From the NCBI GenBank assembly GCA_051867655.1, contig JBJDYV010000018.1, positions 62,001 through 126,000 of the forward strand: 64,000 nucleotides of DNA, written 5' to 3'. Positions 1 through 8,792 of this stretch are shown here, piece after piece; the stretch's first letter is position 1, and each line of letters starts with the position of its first letter. Below the pieces are notes generated by a model. It was not told the DNA's origin and did no database searches. It saw only the letters and a program-made list of their open reading frames with translations. Source of the DNA: JAJPXI01 sp051867655. Lineage in GTDB: Bacteria > Bacillota > Clostridia > Oscillospirales > Oscillospiraceae. The position numbers and the translations under genes are program-made.

Positions 1-1355
1 AACATGCTCTCCACCGACGGCGTGGCGGAACCCAGCAGCAGCAGCGCCTTGTTCTGCACGCAGCGGTATTTTGCCACGTCCCGGGCATGGTAGCGGGGCA
101 CGTTTTCCGACTTGTAGCTGTGCTCCTGTTCCTCGTCCAGGACGATCAGGCCCAGGTTTTGCAGGGGCGCGAACACGGCGGAGCGGGTGCCCAGGACCAC
201 TTTGGCCCGCCCGGACTTGACCCGCTTCCACTCATCGTACCGCTCCCCCGTACGCAGGCTGCTGTGGAGCACGGCCACCTCATCCCCGAAATGAGAGACG
301 AAAATACTTAACAGCTGCGGCGTCAGCGCGATCTCCGGCACCAGTACCAGGGCTGTGCGCCCTTCCTCCAGCACCCGGCGGATCAGCTTCAGGTACACCT
401 GGGTCTTTCCGCTTCCGGTCACGCCGTACAGCAGCGCCGCCGAAGGCTGACCGGACAACAGCAGCGCTTCCAGACCCTCGTAGGCCTGCTGCTGCTCTCC
501 GTTCAGCTCCACCGGGCCCGCCGGTTCGGCTGCCTTGGTCTGCACCCGCCGCAGCACCTCCCGGCGCTCCAGCTTGATCAGTCCGCTCTTTGCCAGACCG
601 CGCAGGGTGGCGGGAGAAGCGCCGGTGAAATAACAGATCTCCTTGGAGGATGCGCTGCCGATCCCGGCCAGCAGCTCCACCACGGAATACCGCAGGGGCG
701 AGCGCTTGCGCTTGGGCTCCACCTGCGCCATGGCCTCCTCCGGTGGGATTGCAAGAGAAGCTACCTGCTCCGTCTTATCTCCCACGCCGCGAGAAGCGCT
801 GGTCTCCAGGTTCAGAATGCCCTGGTCTGCCAGCAGCTTGAGCGCGGGGTTGGGATCGTGGGGCCCCAGGGCGTCCCGGAGACGGCCGACCTCCGCCGCG
901 CCGCCGTTGGCGTACAGGATGTCCAGCAGACTGCGGGCGATGCCCGACCGCCCCGCGGCGTCATAGGCTTTTTCCTTGTCCACGCCCTCTGAAATGCGCC
1001 AGGTGTCCTGCAGAGAGAACCACAGGCCGGCGGGCAGCATGGCGCGCACCGCCTCATAGACCGTGCAGAACCACTGCTCCCGCACCCAGAGGGCCAGTTG
1101 GATTCCCTCCTGGTCCAGCACCGGCTCGTCGTCCAGCAGAGCGAGAATGGGCTTCAGGCGCCGGGTGTCCGTCCGGTCTGAAAGAGCCAGAACGATGCCG
1201 TCGCAGCGCCGGTTCCCCGCCCCAAAGGGGACGATGACCCGCATACCGGGCCGGAGCCGGTCTTCCAGCTCGGCGGGGACCAGATAGGAATAGGGGCGGT
1301 CGATCGCATAGGTCGCGGCCGCCAAGGCAACCTTGGCTTCCCGTTCCACATGCAT
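1..1355 (-). CDS. priA: Primosomal helicase PriA (3' end beyond window)
   Basis: PriA is the superfamily 2 DNA helicase that reloads the replisome at stalled forks. The reading frame is open from the ATG at 1355 to the left edge (about 451 codons), so the C-terminal third, with the zinc-binding cysteines, is outside the window. Visible motifs are Walker A (GVTGSGKT), a DEEQEH Walker B box and the helicase motif GSATPSVES at the edge. The N-terminal DNA-binding domain begins MHVEREAKVAL. The start has a GGGGGCGGCAGT leader, a moderate Shine-Dalgarno. It is the last visible gene of the gmk-rpoZ-priA order common in Firmicutes. Identification is secure. Confidence 0.95.
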   Translation of the reverse strand, partial: MHVEREAKVALAAATYAIDRPYSYLVPAELEDRLRPGMRVIVPFGAGNRRCDGIVLALSDRTDTRRLKPILALLDDEPVLDQEGIQLALWVREQWFCTVYEAVRAMLPAGLWFSLQDTWRISEGVDKEKAYDAAGRSGIARSLLDILYANGGAAEVGRLRDALGPHDPNPALKLLADQGILNLETSASRGVGDKTEQVASLAIPPEEAMAQVEPKRKRSPLRYSVVELLAGIGSASSKEICYFTGASPATLRGLAKSGLIKLERREVLRRVQTKAAEPAGPVELNGEQQQAYEGLEALLLSGQPSAALLYGVTGSGKTQVYLKLIRRVLEEGRTALVLVPEIALTPQLLSIFVSHFGDEVAVLHSSLRTGERYDEWKRVKSGRAKVVLGTRSAVFAPLQNLGLIVLDEEQEHSYKSENVPRYHARDVAKYRCVQNKALLLLGSATPSVESM

Positions 1356-1401
1356 ACTGCCGCCCCCTTTCCGTCAGGCTCTCCAAAGCACCCGTGCTTC
1401 C

Positions 1402-1593
1402 TTAAACCTGAATGGTCACTTTCCCTTCCGCCACCTCGCGGATGGCCATGGACACCGGCTTGTCGTCCAGCGGGGTCTCATTCTCCTCCGCGGCGCTGGC
1501 GATCTGGCGGGCCCGCTGGGCCACCACGTTGACCAGCATATAGCGGCTGGGCACCTGCTTGAGCAGGTCATTCATTGCGGGATAAAGCATCAT
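1402..1593 (-). CDS. rpoZ: RNA polymerase omega subunit
   Basis: This 63-residue protein is the omega subunit, which helps RpoB' folding and RNA polymerase assembly. It carries the typical core: YMLVNVVAQRARQIA, followed by an acidic stretch and KPVSMAIREVAEGKV. The length fits short Firmicute omegas. AAGGAGTGTAAGGAATT precedes the first of two tandem ATGs. It starts 6 nt after the gmk stop and is probably translated from the same transcript, upstream of priA. Confidence 0.93.
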   Translation of the reverse strand: MMLYPAMNDLLKQVPSRYMLVNVVAQRARQIASAAEENETPLDDKPVSMAIREVAEGKVTIQV

Positions 1594-1599
1594 AATTCC

Positions 1600-2211
1600 T
1601 TACACTCCTTCCAGTAAATGCATTCGGTTGCGAACGCGGCAGTCCTCTGCCAGCAAAATGGCCATGATCTCAGCGGCCGCTTCGGGCACCTTGTCATTGA
1701 CCACCAGGTAATCATAGTTTTTGATCTCTTTGCACTCCTCGCGGGCCTTCTGCAGTCGCCCGCTGATGACGTCCTCATCGTCGGTATTGCGCCCGTGCAG
1801 GCGGCGGGACAGCTCCTCAAAGGAGGGCGGCATAATGAAGATCAGCACCGCCTCCGGGCACTTGGCGCGCACCTTGGCTGCGCCCTGCACCTCGATGTCC
1901 AGCAGAACGTCCACGCCCTGGTCCAGCTTTTCCTGGATGACCTTCAGAGAGGTTCCGTAATAGTTTCCCACATATTCCGCGTGTTCCAGCAGCTCCCCGG
2001 CGGAGATCATCCGCTCAAACTCGGTCCGGTCTACAAAATTGTAGTTGACGCCGTCCTCCTCGCCCGCCCGGGGCGCGCGGGTGGTGAAGGAAACCGAAAA
2101 GTGGATGTCCTTCCGCTCGCTCAGAAGCTCGGCGATCACCGTGCTCTTCCCGACCCCGGAAGGCCCGGACAGGACGATCAGCTGTCCCTTCTGTTTCTTT
2201 CGCTTTATCAT
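1600..2211 (-). CDS. gmk: Guanylate kinase
   Basis: Guanylate kinase phosphorylates GMP to GDP with ATP in purine nucleotide supply. The 203-residue protein has the P-loop GPSGVGKS near residue 15, the SFTTRAPRAGEEDGVNY GMP-binding segment, and the conserved DVLLDIEVQGA strand. The frame is open much further upstream, but the ATG at 2211 (MIKRKKQKG) is the natural start. It overlaps the remA stop by four bases (ATGA), showing translational coupling. Confidence 0.96.
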   Translation of the reverse strand: MIKRKKQKGQLIVLSGPSGVGKSTVIAELLSERKDIHFSVSFTTRAPRAGEEDGVNYNFVDRTEFERMISAGELLEHAEYVGNYYGTSLKVIQEKLDQGVDVLLDIEVQGAAKVRAKCPEAVLIFIMPPSFEELSRRLHGRNTDDEDVISGRLQKAREECKEIKNYDYLVVNDKVPEAAAEIMAILLAEDCRVRNRMHLLEGV

Positions 2212-2483
2212 GCTTCCATCTCCTCCTCCGCGTCTCCGAGCGCGGCCTCCTTGCCGCTGAGCCGCCCGGCCACCGAAGTGGGCTGGAGCGCGGACAGGAC
2301 AATATGGCCGCTGTCCATGATCAGCACTGCTTTGGTCTTGCGGCCGAAGGTGGCGTCGATCAGGGTGCCCCGGTCCCGGGCCTCCTGCACCATGCGCTTG
2401 ATGGGCGCGGATTCGGGACTGACAATGGCCACCAGCCGTTCGGCAGAGACCATATTGCCAAAGCCGATATTGATCAGTTTCAC
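2208..2483 (-). CDS. remA: RemA/YlzA family (DUF370) regulator
   Basis: The 91-residue protein matches the RemA family, DNA-binding regulators of biofilm matrix genes in Bacillus subtilis. Landmarks are the N-terminal INIGFGNMVSAERLVAIVSP block and the ATFGRKTKAVLIMDSGHIVLS block. It sits between yicC and gmk, the usual place in Firmicutes, and overlaps gmk by four bases. The last 20 residues are an acidic tail beyond the conserved core. The role in this organism is inferred from the family only. Confidence 0.9.
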   Translation of the reverse strand: MKLINIGFGNMVSAERLVAIVSPESAPIKRMVQEARDRGTLIDATFGRKTKAVLIMDSGHIVLSALQPTSVAGRLSGKEAALGDAEEEMEA

Positions 2484-2498
2484 CGCAATCTACCGCCC

Positions 2499-3383
2499 TT
2501 ACTCGATATTCTGGACCTGCTCCCGGATCTTTTCGATCTCGGCTTTCATGTCCACCACCATGCGGGAGATGTCGATGTCGTTGCACTTGGAGCCGATGGT
2601 GTTGGTCTCCCGGTTAAACTCCTGGATCAGGAAGTCCAGCTTGCGGCCGGTGGCGCCGCCCTGGGAGAGCATGCCGCGCAGCTGCTCCAAGTGGCTGCGC
2701 AGGCGTACGGTCTCCTCGTCCACCGCCACCTTGTCGGCAAAGATGGCCGCCTCGGTCAGGATGCGGCTCTCGTCCAGCTGGACGTTGGCCAGCACCTCCT
2801 GCATCTTGCTCTCCAGGCGGGCGCGGTACTCGGCCACGGTCTGGGGCGAGCGCTCCTCCACCCTGGCTGTGTAGGCCTCGATGGTGTCCGCCCGGCCGAG
2901 AATGTCGGCCGCCAGCTTCTCCCCTTCCCGGGTGCGCATCCGGTCGAAATCCTCCAATGCCAGGTCCAGCACGGCGCAGATGTCCGCCGCCACGGCCTCC
3001 AGGTCTTCTTCCTTCTTTTCCACCGTCAGCACATCGGGGAACCGGGCCAGGTCGGTGGCATAGCAATTTCCCTTCAGCATCCCGCCGCCCAGCTCGTACA
3101 GCTGCCGCAGAGCGGCAATGTAGCTCTTCGCCAGTTCTTCATTCACCGTGACCGACAGGGACTCGCCCTCGGTCTGCACGATGTTGACGAACACGTCCAC
3201 CTTGCCCCGGGAAATGGCCTTGGCTACCCGGGTCTTGATGGCGTCCTCGGCGAAGATGTAAGCACGGGGCAGCTTGACCCCACAGTCCAGGTAGCGGTTG
3301 TTGACCGACCGCACCTCCACCGTGATCTTGCGGCCATTCTGGGTGGCCTCCCCCCGGCCGTAGCCGGTCATACTTTTAACCAA
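2499..3383 (-). CDS. YicC-family endoribonuclease
   Basis: This is a YicC/YloC-family protein, reported in E. coli and B. subtilis to be an endoribonuclease. It has the family signature start SMTGYGRGE, the VNNRYLD motif and the C-terminal LDFLIQEFNRETNTIGSK block. An ATG lies at 3392, but the Shine-Dalgarno AGAAGGG abuts it. The TTG at 3383 is 9 nt from that site and gives MVKSMTGYG, the normal family N-terminus, so it is preferred (294 residues). It is the first gene of the yicC-remA-gmk-rpoZ-priA group. Confidence 0.88.
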   Translation of the reverse strand: MVKSMTGYGRGEATQNGRKITVEVRSVNNRYLDCGVKLPRAYIFAEDAIKTRVAKAISRGKVDVFVNIVQTEGESLSVTVNEELAKSYIAALRQLYELGGGMLKGNCYATDLARFPDVLTVEKKEEDLEAVAADICAVLDLALEDFDRMRTREGEKLAADILGRADTIEAYTARVEERSPQTVAEYRARLESKMQEVLANVQLDESRILTEAAIFADKVAVDEETVRLRSHLEQLRGMLSQGGATGRKLDFLIQEFNRETNTIGSKCNDIDISRMVVDMKAEIEKIREQVQNIE

Positions 3384-3397
3384 ACAGGTCATCCCTT

Positions 3398-3934
3398 CTA
3401 TCGGTACTTGCGCGTCGCCGGCCGGATCCGGGCGGCGTAGTAGGTGATCAGCTTGCTGAACCCGAAATCATAGAGCAGGAACACCACATTGCCCACCAGA
3501 AAAATGGGCAGCGGGCTGTGCAGAAATTCCGGCAGGAACGGGAACAGCACGGAAGAAAAGCCAAATAAAAGAATGGCCAGCACCACATTGAAAAACGCCA
3601 GCTTCAGCAGCAGCTCCAGGGGGAGCTTACGCACGCGCTCAATGGCGCTTTTGACCATGGGATACAAGCCGAAAAAGATCGCGTAGAGCAGGGCGCAGCC
3701 CTTGTCGGGCAGCAGAAGCAGCGCAAGAAGCCCCGCCGCGCCGTAGCAAAGGAACCCCACGGCCAGACTGCCGGAGACCACGCCGGCCGCCGGGACAAGG
3801 CCCGCCACGGCCACCATACCGATGCGCCCGGTGGGCATCAGCGTGGCCAGGTAGAGCAAAAGAAGCGACAGCGCTGCCAGCACACCGCCCAGGGCGGTGC
3901 GGGACGCGCCTTTGGAAAATCGTTGGTTCTTCAT
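3398..3934 (-). CDS. Predicted polytopic membrane protein
   Basis: The 178-residue hydrophobic protein has about five predicted membrane spans (roughly residues 17-35, 38-60, 62-80, 108-130 and 140-160) and basic ends. The fold resembles small ECF-transporter S-component-like or YhhN-type proteins, but no diagnostic motif is present, so no function is assigned. It lies 14 nt upstream of yicC and 4 nt downstream of the DnaJ-domain gene and is probably co-transcribed with both. Confidence 0.72.
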   Translation of the reverse strand: MKNQRFSKGASRTALGGVLAALSLLLLYLATLMPTGRIGMVAVAGLVPAAGVVSGSLAVGFLCYGAAGLLALLLLPDKGCALLYAIFFGLYPMVKSAIERVRKLPLELLLKLAFFNVVLAILLFGFSSVLFPFLPEFLHSPLPIFLVGNVVFLLYDFGFSKLITYYAARIRPATRKYR

Positions 3935-3938
3935 GGCG

Positions 3939-4541
3939 TCAGCGTCCGCAGCCTCCGCACAGGCAGTTCAGGCACATCATGGTGGTGCAGCAGTCCATGG
4001 CGTCCATGCCGGTGCTGCCGTACCCCGCCGGGCGGTAGGCGTTCCCGCCCTGCTGCATCATGGAGTACGCCTGCCGGTACTCCATGTTGTTGGGCTCCAT
4101 GTTGACCGCCATCTGATAGTTCTGCATGGCCTCGTCCAGCCAGCCCCGGCGATAAGCCACGCTGCCCGCCAGGAAATACCACTCCGCCGTGCGGGCGTTG
4201 CTGCTGCGCAGCAGCTGCTCGGCCTGGTCCAGATTGCCGCTGTTGATCAGATTGCGCACCCGGGCAAAGGTGGGGTCGCTGCTCTGCTGGCGGTAGGCGC
4301 TCTGGCTCTGATAGGCCGAGCCGCCGGAGGTGTAACCGCCCGAACCGCCGCCGCTGCGCATTTTGGTAATGGCGTCGTAGGCCTCGTTGATCTCCTTCAT
4401 CTTCTCCTCCGCCAGGTCGGCCAGAGGATTGTTCTGGTAGTTGTCGGGGTGATACTTGCGGGCCAACTCGCGGTAGGCACGCTTGATCTCGTCGTCGCTG
4501 GCGTCCGGCTTGACGCCCAGTACTTGATAGGGATCGTTCAT
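3939..4541 (-). CDS. J-domain protein with TPR-like region and Cys-rich tail
   Basis: Residues 3-62 form a J domain with the HPD tripeptide (KYHPDNY), the part that stimulates DnaK ATPase. A Gly/Ser/Gln-rich linker follows, then a TPR-like helical region (about 90-155, including AEWYFLAGSVAYRRGWLDEAM). The tail is cysteine-rich, CCTTMMCLNCLCGGCGR, and could bind metal or be lipidated; that is inference. The usual DnaJ zinc-finger and substrate domains are absent, so it is a specialised co-chaperone. AGGAGAATGAGCCA precedes the ATG. Its upstream partner is a DUF5685 gene, a pairing seen in other Clostridia. Confidence 0.85.
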   Translation of the reverse strand: MNDPYQVLGVKPDASDDEIKRAYRELARKYHPDNYQNNPLADLAEEKMKEINEAYDAITKMRSGGGSGGYTSGGSAYQSQSAYRQQSSDPTFARVRNLINSGNLDQAEQLLRSSNARTAEWYFLAGSVAYRRGWLDEAMQNYQMAVNMEPNNMEYRQAYSMMQQGGNAYRPAGYGSTGMDAMDCCTTMMCLNCLCGGCGR

Positions 4542-4545
4542 TGGC

Positions 4546-5424
4546 TCATTCTCCTAAGTTTTTTAGCTTTCGGCTCTGCTTTCGCTGCCAGCGGCCGGAA
4601 AGCACCAGCTCTTCCACCGCGGGCAGGCCCAGATATAAGATATTGGAAAGGATCCCGTCCCACCGCTCCGCCTTGGCCAGCTCATAGGCGGCAGCCGCCA
4701 GGCTTCGGGAGTGGTTCAGGGTCGTGCGCACATCCTGCAGGTGCTCCTTCCCCCGCCCCTGGTAGCGGGCGTCGATGGGGTTGTAGGAGCCCGTGCGGAC
4801 GTCCTCGTCCAGGTCGTCCCACGCGTCGATCAGATAGATCCAGCGCCCCGTATGGTAGAGCATCTGACTCAGGGCCCGGTTTCGGTGAGCGTCCCCGGTG
4901 TCGGGGGCGGCGGAACGCAGCAGGCGCGCAAACGCATCCGCAGGACGGTCCAGAGACGGACAGCGCTCCCGTTCCAGCGCGTGCAGTTCCTCCAGGCAGG
5001 CCGTGACCGCAAGGGCGAACTCCGGCCGGGCCGCCGCCGCCTTTTTGTAGGCCGGCGTCAGGAAAAGGGCCACCAGGCGGGCGGGCAGGCCCCGGAAAAA
5101 GCCGTGGTCCGCCACATCGTCGCGCAGCTTCTGCACACTGAGAATCAGACTTTCATCCGCCGCCACCGCAAGAGCGGACATCTGCCGGCACATGTTCCGC
5201 CTGCGGAAAGGATGGGCCGGACAGCGGCACGGGGACATCCGGCACGGCTCAGGCTCAAAGGCCAGGACCATGACCAGGAAGGTAAAATCATAATTGAGGG
5301 TAAAGCGGGCGAAAAAGCCGTGCCGCTTGCCCATGGTGCGGCAAAGGCCGCAATAGACGGCTTTGTAGTCGTCCAGCTCCCGCACCCGCAGCTCCGGCGT
5401 CAGGGGCCTTACATATCCGAACAA
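4546..5424 (-). CDS. DUF5685-family protein
   Basis: The 292-residue protein begins MFGYVRPLTPELRVRELDDY and carries two cysteine clusters, YCGLCRTMG (residues about 24-31) and CRMSPCRCPAHPFRRRNMC (about 61-79). This is typical of DUF5685 proteins encoded beside J-domain genes. A later helix holds DAWDDLDEDV. The cysteines suggest a metal or Fe-S site and the acidic helix a second metal site, but no activity is known. Its 5' end overlaps rseC by 16 nt, so the two are coupled. Confidence 0.75.
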   Translation of the reverse strand: MFGYVRPLTPELRVRELDDYKAVYCGLCRTMGKRHGFFARFTLNYDFTFLVMVLAFEPEPCRMSPCRCPAHPFRRRNMCRQMSALAVAADESLILSVQKLRDDVADHGFFRGLPARLVALFLTPAYKKAAAARPEFALAVTACLEELHALERERCPSLDRPADAFARLLRSAAPDTGDAHRNRALSQMLYHTGRWIYLIDAWDDLDEDVRTGSYNPIDARYQGRGKEHLQDVRTTLNHSRSLAAAAYELAKAERWDGILSNILYLGLPAVEELVLSGRWQRKQSRKLKNLGE

Positions 5425-5840
5425 GACTTCAGGACCTCCACAATCCGGTACTGAACCGGGCGTTTGCGGGTACGGCGGTCGAGCATGAAGTTGGCCGCGA
5501 AGCCGATGACCAGGCAGGCTATGCCCACCGCCATACTGGCGCCTTCGCCCAGCTTGAATACTCCGGACGCCACGAAATAGCCCACGAACAGGAGCACCAG
5601 TGGAACCAGGTACAGCGCCGCCGCCATACCCAGCACCCGGCCGCTTTCGCTCTCCACCCGGACGGTGTCGCCCGGGCGGGCGCCCAACTCGTTTTCCGCC
5701 ACGGCAGTCACCTGCGCGGCGCTGTCCGGGCCGCAGCCGCCGCAGCTGGCGCAGTCATGCCCGCAGGCCGACAGGCGGCGGACCAGGACCTCCGCGTTTT
5801 TCTCTCCCATCAGGCGCTTCACCGTGGCGATCTGTGTCAT
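5409..5840 (-). CDS. RseC/MucC-family membrane protein
   Basis: This 143-residue protein is of the SoxR-reducing-system RseC type. It has an N-terminal cytosolic domain with a dense cysteine cluster (CGHDCASCGGC, residues about 26-36), an OB-like segment, two transmembrane helices (about 72-93 and 99-118), and a basic tail. Relatives sit with Rnf complexes or act in electron transfer to Fe-S proteins. No rnf genes are present here. It overlaps DUF5685 and follows cdaR by 11 nt. Confidence 0.82.
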   Translation of the reverse strand: MTQIATVKRLMGEKNAEVLVRRLSACGHDCASCGGCGPDSAAQVTAVAENELGARPGDTVRVESESGRVLGMAAALYLVPLVLLFVGYFVASGVFKLGEGASMAVGIACLVIGFAANFMLDRRTRKRPVQYRIVEVLKSCSDM

Positions 5841-5851
5841 TGCCGTTCTCC

Positions 5852-7096
5852 TTACTTGGAAATGTCCACGACGATCTTGTAGTCGCTGCCGACCACGCCC
5901 ACGTCGCTGGTGCTGTCCAGATAGACCTTAACCGGAACGGTGTACCGTCCCACGGAGACATCCGTCCCGCTCAGGTCAGCCACCACCCGCAGGTTGTGGG
6001 AGAAGACCAGGTCAAGGGCTTCCGGCGCGCCGCGCACCAGCACCTGCAGGCTCTGGGTAACCGCCTGGCCCTCAAAGCCGTCGGGGGTCTTGACCACGAT
6101 GTTGTCCACATCCAGGATCTTCGTCTCCAGGCCGTGGATGCTCACCGTAATCGTGGCTTTCGTGACGCCGCTGATGTTCTCCAGCGTGGAATCAAGGGGA
6201 ATATCAAATTCAAAGGTATCGTTTCCGCTGATGATGTTGGCCAGCTCGATCTCGCCCAGGATGATCTCCTGCAGCGGCTCCAGATCCTCCTCCGCGCCGG
6301 ACACGGTGATGACCTCCGGGTCGATGTCAAACGTCACATACTTATCCACGTCGGTGACGCCGCCGCCCAGGACCCACTTGACCGCCAGAGGCACGTCGGC
6401 GGTCTTCAGCACCGGCATGGTGACCGAAACGGTCTCCACGGAGCACTCCACATTCAGGTCCTTCAGTACCTCGCCCTGGTAGCTGATCAGCTGGAAGCCC
6501 ATATCACCCGTAAAGGTGGTCGTCAGGTCATCGCCGCTGACCGTCACCAGCGCGTGGGAGATCCGGTTGACCTCGCTTTCAATGCCCCATACCTCGATCT
6601 TGCCGGGGAGGATCTCAAAATCGTCCCTCATATAGCCTTCCGCCAGTGTGCCGTCAAACTTGCCCTGTACCTCGATCTCCTTCTGGATACGGCGGGAGAC
6701 GGTAAAGTCAATGTTGGCGGGATACTGCTTGGCAATCTGCACGCTGGAATTGTAGCCGGTGGGCAGGCTGACCGTATATGCCATCCGCTGCTCGCCGGGG
6801 GACGTGATCTTGCTGACGTCGATGGTCAGCGTGATCTTCTCCTTCTCCTGATCCAGCTTGGCCAGCGTGGTCTTCGGGCCGACCACCTGCAGGGTGACCG
6901 TCTGGTCGTGGCCGCTGGAGATCATCAGCCCGCGCTCCCCCAGCACTTCCTCATTCAGGAAGGTAATGGGGATCCCCGAGATCTCAATGTCTCCGTCCGG
7001 GTTTTCCACCGTAGCCACATAAAACCAGAGGGCAATGGAGGCGGCGATGGCCAAAAGGGCATACAGCAGCTTGCTGTCAAGAATCTTTTTGCCCAT
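5852..7096 (-). CDS. cdaR: CdaR/YbbR-domain regulator of diadenylate cyclase
   Basis: CdaR is the membrane-anchored partner that modulates CdaA. The 414-residue protein has one N-terminal membrane helix (LLYALLAIAASIALWFYVA, residues 10-28) and then repeated extracellular YbbR beta domains of about 85-90 residues each. The coding region overlaps the 3' end of cdaA by 20 nt, so the two proteins are made together. Identification is by architecture and by the neighbour. Confidence 0.9.
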   Translation of the reverse strand: MGKKILDSKLLYALLAIAASIALWFYVATVENPDGDIEISGIPITFLNEEVLGERGLMISSGHDQTVTLQVVGPKTTLAKLDQEKEKITLTIDVSKITSPGEQRMAYTVSLPTGYNSSVQIAKQYPANIDFTVSRRIQKEIEVQGKFDGTLAEGYMRDDFEILPGKIEVWGIESEVNRISHALVTVSGDDLTTTFTGDMGFQLISYQGEVLKDLNVECSVETVSVTMPVLKTADVPLAVKWVLGGGVTDVDKYVTFDIDPEVITVSGAEEDLEPLQEIILGEIELANIISGNDTFEFDIPLDSTLENISGVTKATITVSIHGLETKILDVDNIVVKTPDGFEGQAVTQSLQVLVRGAPEALDLVFSHNLRVVADLSGTDVSVGRYTVPVKVYLDSTSDVGVVGSDYKIVVDISK

Positions 7097-7970
7097 CTGC
7101 CTTGTCTCCTTTTTTCGATTTAAACAGTCCGCTCAGAGCGTTGACCAGGTCGATATGACCGTTTTTCGGCGTCTCCTCCGGCAGCAGTTCCTTGCGCAGC
7201 AGGCGCTCCAGGGTCTCGGGCGCCAGGTGGCGCTTGAGCATTCCGCCCACGGCCACCGAGATGGAGCCGGTCTCCTCCGAGACGATGGCCACCACCGCGT
7301 CAGAGTTCTCGCTGATGCCGATGCCCGCCCTGTGGCGCATGCCCAGGTCACGGGACAGGTTCACATTGGTGGACAGGGGGAGCATGCAGCCCGCGCCGGC
7401 CACCCGGCCGCCGCGCACGATGACGGCGCCGTCGTGCATGGGGGCCTTGTTCCAGAACAGGTTTTTCAGCAGCTCGGCGGAGGTGGTGGCGTCGATCGTC
7501 GTACCGGTCTTCAGCACGTCGTCCAGCAGGGTCTTGCGCTCAAACACCATCAGGGCGCCCACCTTATCCTTGGAAAAGGACGCATAGGCCGCCACGGTCT
7601 GGATGATGGCGTTTTCCATCTCCTCCGGCGCCTGCTCCCGGCTGAACACGCCGGTGAGCTTTCCGCTTCCCACCTGCTCCAGCAGGCGGCGCAGCTCCGG
7701 CTGGAAGATGATAAGCAAAGCGATCAGTCCCAGCTCCACTGCGCGGCTGAGCAGGAAGCTGATCATATTCAGGTCAAAAAGCGTGGCGACACCCAAAGCC
7801 GCAATGATGATCACGATGGCTTTGGCCACCTGACCGGAGCGGCTGCGGCGGATCAGCAGCAGAACGCGGTAGATCACATAAGCCATGATCGCGATATCCA
7901 CAAAGTCGGAGATCCCCATCAGTTTGATATAACTTTTGGCGTTCTGCAGCACCTGGACGACCTGTTCCAC
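7077..7970 (-). CDS. cdaA: Diadenylate cyclase CdaA
   Basis: CdaA makes cyclic di-AMP from two ATP; the nucleotide controls potassium and osmolyte balance and wall homeostasis. Three N-terminal membrane helices precede the DAC domain, which carries the catalytic motifs DGA (in MHDGAVIV) and RHR (in MRHRAGIG). The frame extends to an ATG at 8024, but GGGAGGAGG lies 8 nt before the GTG at 7970. That start gives a 297-residue protein, close to the usual length. A sigma-A promoter lies at 8028-8056. Confidence 0.94.
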   Translation of the reverse strand: MEQVVQVLQNAKSYIKLMGISDFVDIAIMAYVIYRVLLLIRRSRSGQVAKAIVIIIAALGVATLFDLNMISFLLSRAVELGLIALLIIFQPELRRLLEQVGSGKLTGVFSREQAPEEMENAIIQTVAAYASFSKDKVGALMVFERKTLLDDVLKTGTTIDATTSAELLKNLFWNKAPMHDGAVIVRGGRVAGAGCMLPLSTNVNLSRDLGMRHRAGIGISENSDAVVAIVSEETGSISVAVGGMLKRHLAPETLERLLRKELLPEETPKNGHIDLVNALSGLFKSKKGDKADGQKDS

Positions 7971-8027
7971 CGATTCGCCCTCCTCCCTTTTCAAGCCGGG
8001 CAGGCTTTCAATGTTATATATCAAGTT

Positions 8028-8056
8028 ATTATACTGTATTCCCGGAAAAATGGCAA
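8028..8056 (-). promoter_or_regulatory. Sigma-A promoter of cdaA operon
   Basis: On the minus strand TTGCCA (8051-8056) and TATAAT (8028-8033) are separated by 17 nt, upstream of the cdaA GTG at 7970. This is close to the sigma-A consensus. Confidence 0.75.
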
Positions 8057-8161
8057 GAGACGGTACTATGAAAAAAACATGAATTTTTGCCCAGAGCGCA
8101 GCGGCCGCTTGATGTTTTCCGAAGGGACAGATAAAATGATATTGTCTTTTTTTGAAAAAAC

Positions 8162-8192
8162 TGTAACGAATCGGGACATTTTCCGGTGTATC
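8162..8192 (+). promoter_or_regulatory. Possible ECF-type autoregulated promoter
   Basis: TGTAAC (8162-8167) and GTGTATC (8186-8192) are spaced 18 nt apart upstream of the ECF sigma gene. The -35 resembles the AAC-containing box of ECF promoters, and no sigma-A consensus is seen. Autoregulation is inferred. Confidence 0.4.
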
Positions 8193-8231
8193 AGGGTGAA
8201 AGGCCTTATCCCCTTGAGAAAGGAGAAACCC

Positions 8232-8792
8232 ATGGACGATCTGCAGATCATTGCGTTATATTGGGCGCGCTCGGAGACCGCCGTCGCGGAGACCGCGCGC
8301 AAGTACGGCCCGTATTGCCGCTCCATCGCCCGGCGCATCCTGCGCAGCGAGGAGGACAGCGAGGAATGCGTCAACGATACATACTGGAAAGCGTGGGAGG
8401 CCATGCCGCCCCAGCGTCCCCGCCAGCTGCGGACCTTTCTCGGAAGGATCACCCGCAACCTGGCCCTGAGCCGCTGGGAAAAGGCCGCTGCGGAAAAGCG
8501 CGGCGGAGGCCAGGTACCCCTGGCGCTGGAGGAGCTGGCGGAGTGCGTCCCCGCGCCGGACAGCGTGGAGCGGGCTGTTGACGATATGGCGCTGACGCAG
8601 CTGCTGAACGAGTTTCTGGGCGGCCTGCCGGCGGAGACCAGAAGGATCTTTCTGCGGCGGTACTGGTACTTCTGCTCCGTGAAGGAGATCGCCGCGGACT
8701 TTGGGATCAGCGAAAGCAAAGTGAAAACGACCCTGTTCCGCACCCGGAACAGGCTGAAACAGCATTTGGAGAAAGAAGGTGTCATGTTATGA
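8232..8792 (+). CDS. ECF-like RNA polymerase sigma factor
   Basis: The 186-residue sigma-70 family protein has region 2 at the N-terminus (VAETARKYGPYCRSIARRILR, then EECVNDTYWKAWEAMPPQRP) and a C-terminal sigma-4 helix-turn-helix (SVKEIAADFGISESKVKTTLFRTRNRL). It would direct polymerase to a small regulon. The start at 8232 follows GAGAAAGGAGAAACCC. The gene overlaps its downstream membrane partner by four bases (ATGA), the common sigma/anti-sigma arrangement. The inducing signal cannot be told from the sequence. Confidence 0.88.
   Translation: MDDLQIIALYWARSETAVAETARKYGPYCRSIARRILRSEEDSEECVNDTYWKAWEAMPPQRPRQLRTFLGRITRNLALSRWEKAAAEKRGGGQVPLALEELAECVPAPDSVERAVDDMALTQLLNEFLGGLPAETRRIFLRRYWYFCSVKEIAADFGISESKVKTTLFRTRNRLKQHLEKEGVML

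Noticed and set aside
2212..2586. Long N-terminal extension of guanylate kinase
   Set aside because: The extension overlaps remA in another frame and lacks family similarity; the ATG at 2211 gives the standard protein.
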